Origin: Cochliopodium minus
Lineage: Eukaryota > Discosea > Himatismenida > Cochliopodiidae
Assembly: GCA_024220525.1 (NCBI GenBank)
Contig: JAMYWO010000006.1
Location: 297,996-361,995 of the forward strand
Direction of reading: 5' to 3'
DNA length: 64,000 nucleotides
The notes below the pieces were generated by a model. The model made no database searches and had not been told where the DNA came from. It saw only the letters and a program-made list of their open reading frames with translations. Shown here one piece after another: positions 59,369 through 64,000 of the stretch. A program made the position numbers and the translations under genes. Each line of letters starts with the position of its first letter. Positions within the stretch are counted from its first letter, which is position 1.

Positions 59369-61452
59369 TTAATATTCCAACTTTACACAAAAAAAGGTTT
59401 TTTTAAAAAACTTTTTGATCTGAAATAACAAAAACATTCCTTTTAAATGTGAGTTTGTTTCAAATTTAAACTCAAAAGAGGTTCCTTTTTTCAATGTAAA
59501 GTTTGTCTTTTCACATTTAAAATCATGAGAACAAAATACATTGATTTTCAAATCGAAATCATTTGAATTAAACAAATTAACTCTTCCAGTCAAAATATTT
59601 TCAACATTTTTCTCCATTTTTAGCAAGAAAATATTAAGAGGAATTTTGATTTCTCTTTTTGGTAGAAATTTATTATTGAGGTCATCATTCAATTTTTTCA
59701 TTCTCATTTCATCTTTCAAACTAATTTGTTCCAAACATGGTAAAAAGCTTTCTCTTTTTTTGGGATTTTGACAAAGAGAAAAAAAATAAGTAGGTATGGA
59801 GAAATCTTCATTTTCTTTTGGTTCACATTTAAGCAAAGGGTTAGGAATATTGGCTTCTTTTAGGATTTTATTAAAGTTTTCGATAGAATAAACATTATCA
59901 ACTATGATAACTTTATAACCAGAAAACTTATCCAAAAGAAAATTTTTGTTTGTTTCCCAATCTCTAGATATACAATCAGGAACAGAAATAAATCCACTTT
60001 CAATCCCTTTTTTCATTTTTTCTAAATTGAAAATGACGAAACAAGGATTAATAAGATTATTGGAGTTTTTATAATAAATAATTTGGTCATAAATCCGGTG
60101 AGATTTATACTCATTGACAATTTCAACAAGATCTTGAAAAGCATCTAAAAAAATGACAGTGTTCACCACATAATCATAATGAATTTGATGGTAAAGATTA
60201 GTACCAACAATTCTCCCTTCCTTGGCACTTATTGCAGTTGTTAGTGGAAACAAACCTTCGAATAAACTTCCAATAGGATTATGATTTATAATTAGATCGT
60301 TCCAATATTTACAGACCAACCTACAATTCAACCTGTTTTCTCTTTTCATTACAACATAAGAAAAAATTAAGATCCAGACGTTTTTGAGGTTTTTGTTTAT
60401 ATCAGGTGTCTCAAAATGATCAAATCTCGTACTATATATGGAAGTAAACATTTCATACCATCCTGTCCCCACCGTCAAAGTTATATTTCTATTGTTTTTC
60501 TCTTTTTCTTCGAAATATTTCGGGTTTCTTTTTGATTTCCTGTATTCTCTCACTATGTGTTCAAAACTCTCTGCAACATTGAATGCTGTTTTTGCAGATG
60601 TTTCGAAATATTCACACCCCAACATCATCGCTAGAGCTTTTCCTTGTTGCTTTGAAACTTCTCTTTTTTCAACTAAATCAACTTTAGAAAATTTTAAATA
60701 TTCACTTTAAATGACAAGAAATAAAGAAAATTCAATGCCTTTATTCCCCGTTAAAACCCAAACAGCTAAAAAAAAAATTTTAATCAAAAAAGTTTTAAAA
60801 TAAACTTTATAATTATCTGGATTTTATTATCAAATTTACTTTCAGTGGTGGAAAGAGTTCTTTCTTTGACTTGTGAAAAAAAGGTTGTAACTTGATCAAA
60901 AGAGACCCTTGCTGTCAAACAAAATCCTATCATATACACATCTGAATCTCTAATCCATTGATACCTAAGTGCAGTGAATTCTTCTTGCCTAAAAAATTTC
61001 AGTGAAAAAAATATTAAATAAATATAAATTTTTTTTATATAATTTGATTTTTGCCCTGCTGTATCTAATATCTCCAGTCTTACTTCCTCTCCATCAATTG
61101 ATGTCAATTTTGTGTAAGAATCCTCTATAGTTGGATCATACACTAAGATATATTAAATGGTTTGAAATTTCAATCAAAGAAATGATCAAATGTATTTGTA
61201 TTTATTTACTTTCAACAAAATGACCACAGCAATATCTAATTGTACATGCAGTTTTGCTCCCTTTTTTTAATGTTATACATGATTGATAAACATATAAAAT
61301 TGATTTGGAAGAGATTTATACCTATTCCTCCATCTCCCTTTTCGATTATTTTGAAGTTTAAAAAGATTATAAAATTAAAAAAAATAGAATTTGGAGAGGA
61401 AAAATATCTTTAATACCAAAACCACAATTTTTACATTTGAATTTTTCTTCAT
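59369..61452 (-). CDS. Ras-family GTPase fused to a C-terminal F-box region
   Basis: Exons: 61452-61417 (MKKNSNVKIVVL), 61337-61322 (16 bases, GDGGI), about 61269-61210, 61142-61055, 60988-60840, 60765-60739 and 60681-59369. The GTPase shows YDPTIEDSYTK (effector loop), EILDTAGQEEF, WVLTGNKVDL and ETSAKTAFNV, so it is Ras-proper in type. The same last exon continues without break into NLKNVWILIFSYVVMKRENR..LVCKYWNDLI, an F-box, and about 250 further residues of unrecognised beta-rich sequence ending CVKLEY; there is no CAAX box. Two introns begin GC (60989-61054 and 60682-60738). With canonical splicing the P-loop reads GDGGIGSKT, one serine more than the consensus. The fusion lies in one continuous exon, so it is not an annotation artefact. 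Confidence 0.82.
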
Positions 61453-61720
61453 TCACAAAAAAAAACAATCTCAAAATTTTTTTTTATTTTTTTAATATTT
61501 CTTTTGAGAAAAACAAAATTTTGAAAAAAAAAAAGATTAAAATTATAGTGAATCTAATGAATTCAGATTAAGAATAGAAAAAGAGATGAAGAAGTCCATT
61601 CTTTGAATAAGAGAAGTTTTTAAAAAAAAATTAAAAGAAGAGAAGAGAAGAGTCCCCCATATTGATCCATAAAGTTAAATTTTAAAGTAAGAATAAAGAA
61701 AGTTATTAAATCGAAAAAAT

Positions 61721-63488
61721 TCAATTAGGATGGTACTTGTCAGGATTTGGAATGAAATCATTAAGAATGAAAGTAAAAGAAAGACAAGAATCCAAGATCA
61801 AGTTTTGGTTTTCTTTTGAGGATTCGTCTATAGGAACGCATTTCAACAAGAGGTCCTTGTTGTTGGACAAAATGATGGAGTCCCGGTTCTTGAGAGCATA
61901 GTCAGTGATGTAACTGTGGATGTTGCAAGAAGGCGGAACGAGAATGACTTTGCCTGCTTCGAACAAAGACCCCAACAACTTTGGATTGTCTGCAACATTA
62001 CAAAAATCTCCCAAAGTCTGATTAAAAAAAAATTTAATAAAAAAATATAATTTTAAAAATATTTAATTGTGTATATTTTTAATTATAATGAAAAAAAATT
62101 TTTACGAGACCCTCATTTTTTGATGTTTTTCTGCTCAAATAAAACTGAGGAACAAAAGCAACGGCTTGATGTCCCTTCCTCTCGAAATACTTGATGGCCA
62201 ACTCGAGCCCAGAAGAAGAAAAAGCAACGTTCTTCTTGTGTTTGGAAGCAACACTAGGACCATCAATGATAACGACTGGCTTCTTATTTTTTCTTGGTTT
62301 GTTAATAGTGATTGAAAGTTTTTCGTTTCTTTTTGGTTCATTGTTGTTGATACTGTTGGTAGAGTTTGAGGAATTCTTGGTGGAAATTTTCTCATTTTTT
62401 GGGATTTGTATGACTGATTTGGTTTTGGGTTGATCTTTTAATGGAATTTCTTGTTTTTTGTTAGAGGAAGTTTTTTTCTCAGATACTCTTTTTATTTCCT
62501 CTTTCTTGACTGTAGACCCATTTCCGTTTGAAATCTTCATTATAAGTAAGGTGCAAATGTCTTCGTTGAATTCATCTCCATAAGAAACAGTGAATCCGCT
62601 AAGATCATGAGAATGAGTCGCAAATGGACATTTACAATCTTCTGATTTACTCTTTTTAAATAATTAATTAATATTAAATAAAACTTAAACTATTTTAGTA
62701 AAAATAGCTTTTAAATCTTTCAAAAACAACATTTTGAAATTTATTATTGTTTTATTAATATTGTTTAAATATATATTTATTAAGAATAAATCAAATTTTA
62801 TGAAAAATTAATTCTATTTTGTTTTTTTCACCTCAATTTCTCCAACCATGAATCCAGTATCTTCTTTTGCCACAAGTACTTTCTCTCCAAGCTCAAATTT
62901 TCCATCCAAAGAGAATGCAGCACCCTTCAAAAGATCCCAGGTAGCATCACCACCCACATCAATTCCATCATCTCCCTTGATAATCTCATCTTCGTTTTTT
63001 TCGCTGAATTTATTCTCCGATTTTATTTTTCCAATCAAATTGGCAGGCAAATCTCTCATCTGTTTCTTCTCTTCTGATTGATAGATCACCTTCCATAACT
63101 TTGATGTCTCTGTAAATTCTTTTCCTCCAAATATACAGTAATCCTTTGTAACATCTCTCGAGCTGATTTTCCCGAAACTAAAACCCCCTCTTTAATAATA
63201 ATGATTAATATACAAATGAATTAAAGCGATTTTTTATAAATTTCCGTTATATTTACCTTGATCTATTTATTATTACTATTTCATCTTTTTGGAATGTATT
63301 TTCTATCGAGAATGAACAATTTTGGATATCTAAATAAAGATAAACAAGTATTATTTTTATTCAAATAAAAGTCCTAAAAAAAAATAATTCTTGCCATTAT
63401 ATGATGGTTTTTTTTTCAATAAGCTTTCCATATCTTGATTTTGGAACAATTGTCCCAATCTTTCTTTTCTTTTTTGTTTTTCATCCAT
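61721..63488 (-). CDS. NYN/Regnase-like ribonuclease with Tudor-like N-terminal repeats
   Basis: Start at 63486-63488 (MDEKQKRKERLGQL). The N-terminal part holds two similar segments, DEIVIINRSRGGFSFGKI and EKVLVAKEDTGFMVGEI, like Tudor/DUF4537 repeats. Next come a Cys/His stretch (DCKCPFATHSHD) and a basic linker. The C-terminal domain reads PVVIIDGPSVA, FSSSGLELAIKYFERKGH, AVAFVPQFYLSRK, then VPPSCNIHSYITDYAL and SIILSNNKDLL. PVVxDGxxVA, a helix, FVPxxxx and D/N in the SNxxDL loop are those of Zc3h12a (Regnase) NYN endonucleases, which cut mRNA stem-loops. The acidic residues expected for Mg binding are at DG and TDY. The first intron begins GC (63330-63394). CCCH homology of the Cys/His stretch is tentative. 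Joins 2-5 were made by phase. Confidence 0.7.
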
Positions 63489-63753
63489 TATATATTTACT
63501 TATGAGCGTATTTTTTTTCAATTTTTTTTTTTTTGTTTTTTTTTATCTGAAAACTTAAATAAACACTTCTTGATTCTTCTATTCCAAAATTATTATCATA
63601 ATTCCATATTATCCTAAATCTTAAGAGGTCAATAAAACATAGCATGTTTTAATTTTTACAACATCAAATATATCTAATGATGTGGAATATTTGAATAAAA
63701 GATAGAGAATTCCTATTTATGTCACCATATCGAATGTTTTTCTTGATTATATT

Positions 63754-64000
63754 TTAATTATCTTCTTCTTTGTTCCATTTATGTTTATTTTGAGCAAAAA
63801 GTTTCAACCAATCAGTTTGCAATTGCCTCTCCTTCTCCTCATGTTCTTGATTCTTCTGATTATCCTCTTTTCTTCTAAATGAATCAACCTCCCTATTTGT
63901 GGTAGATCTTTTATGGGAAGATTCTTGTCTATTATCGTTGTAATCAGAGGATCTTTTATTATTACTATTGATTCCATCCAAATGCTTCCAATTTTTAGAT
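63754..64000 (-). CDS. C-terminal end of a charged protein, cut by window edge
   Basis: The frame is open from the right edge of the window to the stop at 63754. It reads GINSNNKRSSDYNDNRQ, then VDSFRRKEDNQK, and ends WLKLFAQNKHKWNKEEDN. The sequence is very hydrophilic and low-complexity, like the tail of a nuclear or RNA-associated protein. No family can be named from this part. The 265-base spacer to its left is AT-rich with nothing notable. Confidence 0.5.
   Translation of the reverse strand, partial: SKNWKHLDGINSNNKRSSDYNDNRQESSHKRSTTNREVDSFRRKEDNQKNQEHEEKERQLQTDWLKLFAQNKHKWNKEEDN

Noticed and set aside
1-64000. CRISPR arrays, bacterial operons, tRNA or rRNA genes
   Set aside because: No regularly spaced dyad repeats, no ribosome-binding-site pattern and no cloverleaf or rRNA-like stretch was noticed by eye; tRNA detection without a program is not exhaustive.

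Overview
The window is eukaryotic nuclear DNA from a very AT-rich, intron-dense, probably free-living amoeboid or flagellate protist. Nearly every gene is cut by short introns (mostly about 55-300 bases) made of homopolymer runs and 7-8 base A/T repeats. They have clear GT...AG borders, a few GC...AG borders, and an unusual number of microexons. TAA, TAG and TGA all behave as stops, so the standard code fits. The gene content (Roco-like, LRRC40, COMPASS Cfp1/Spp1, Elp4, ASNSD1, CLU domain, acyl-CoA oxidase, Ras, F-box) is that of a unicellular eukaryote with peroxisomes and ubiquitin ligases. I cannot place it more precisely from sequence alone; Heterolobosea, Amoebozoa or a related group are all possible.

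Layout. 0.3-3.5 kb: a partial Roco-type LRR-GTPase (+) faces a partial membrane-anchored amidohydrolase (-) across an assembly gap. 3.8-11.4 kb: four minus-strand genes: a coiled-coil protein ending in a WWE-like domain, a small protein with a 13-base microexon, a second coiled-coil protein, and LRRC40. 11.5-15.9 kb (+): an ankyrin-like protein, a LINE reverse-transcriptase remnant ending at a gap, and the C-terminal part of a COMPASS Cfp1/Spp1 subunit. 16.2-17.5 kb: RCC1 repeats (+). 17.7-24.1 kb (-): a 14-exon gene joining a membrane anchor, a CLU domain, TPR-like helices and leucine-rich repeats. 24.4-28.1 kb (+): Elongator subunit Elp4 and ASNSD1. 28.6 kb: a secreted granulin-like peptide.

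29.1-49.8 kb: the main feature of the window, a 19.5-kb tandem array of 13 minus-strand F-box/SPRY-like genes of about 1.1-1.3 kb, preceded by a related plus-strand gene. All 13 share one seven-exon plan, including an invariant 10-base second exon (13 bases in one copy). Two plus-strand genes (one with a C-terminal F-box) and a compositionally distinct insert interrupt the array. Several copies start with an N-myristoylation-like signal. The array looks like a rapidly evolving set of substrate receptors for SCF ubiquitin ligases: duplication blocks, a gene-conversion tract, a decaying start codon and a relic exon are all visible.

50.3-64 kb: a secreted His/Asp/Gly/Pro repeat protein with a gap in the repeat, a secreted beta-propeller-like protein, an acyl-CoA oxidase (-), a membrane-anchored spermidine-synthase-like methyltransferase (+), a protein phosphatase whose active site is spread over four exons, a Ras GTPase fused to an F-box (-), a NYN/Regnase-like nuclease (-), and a gene running off the right edge.

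Exon joins were worked out by eye from reading frame, splice borders and family motifs. No transcript data or searches were available.
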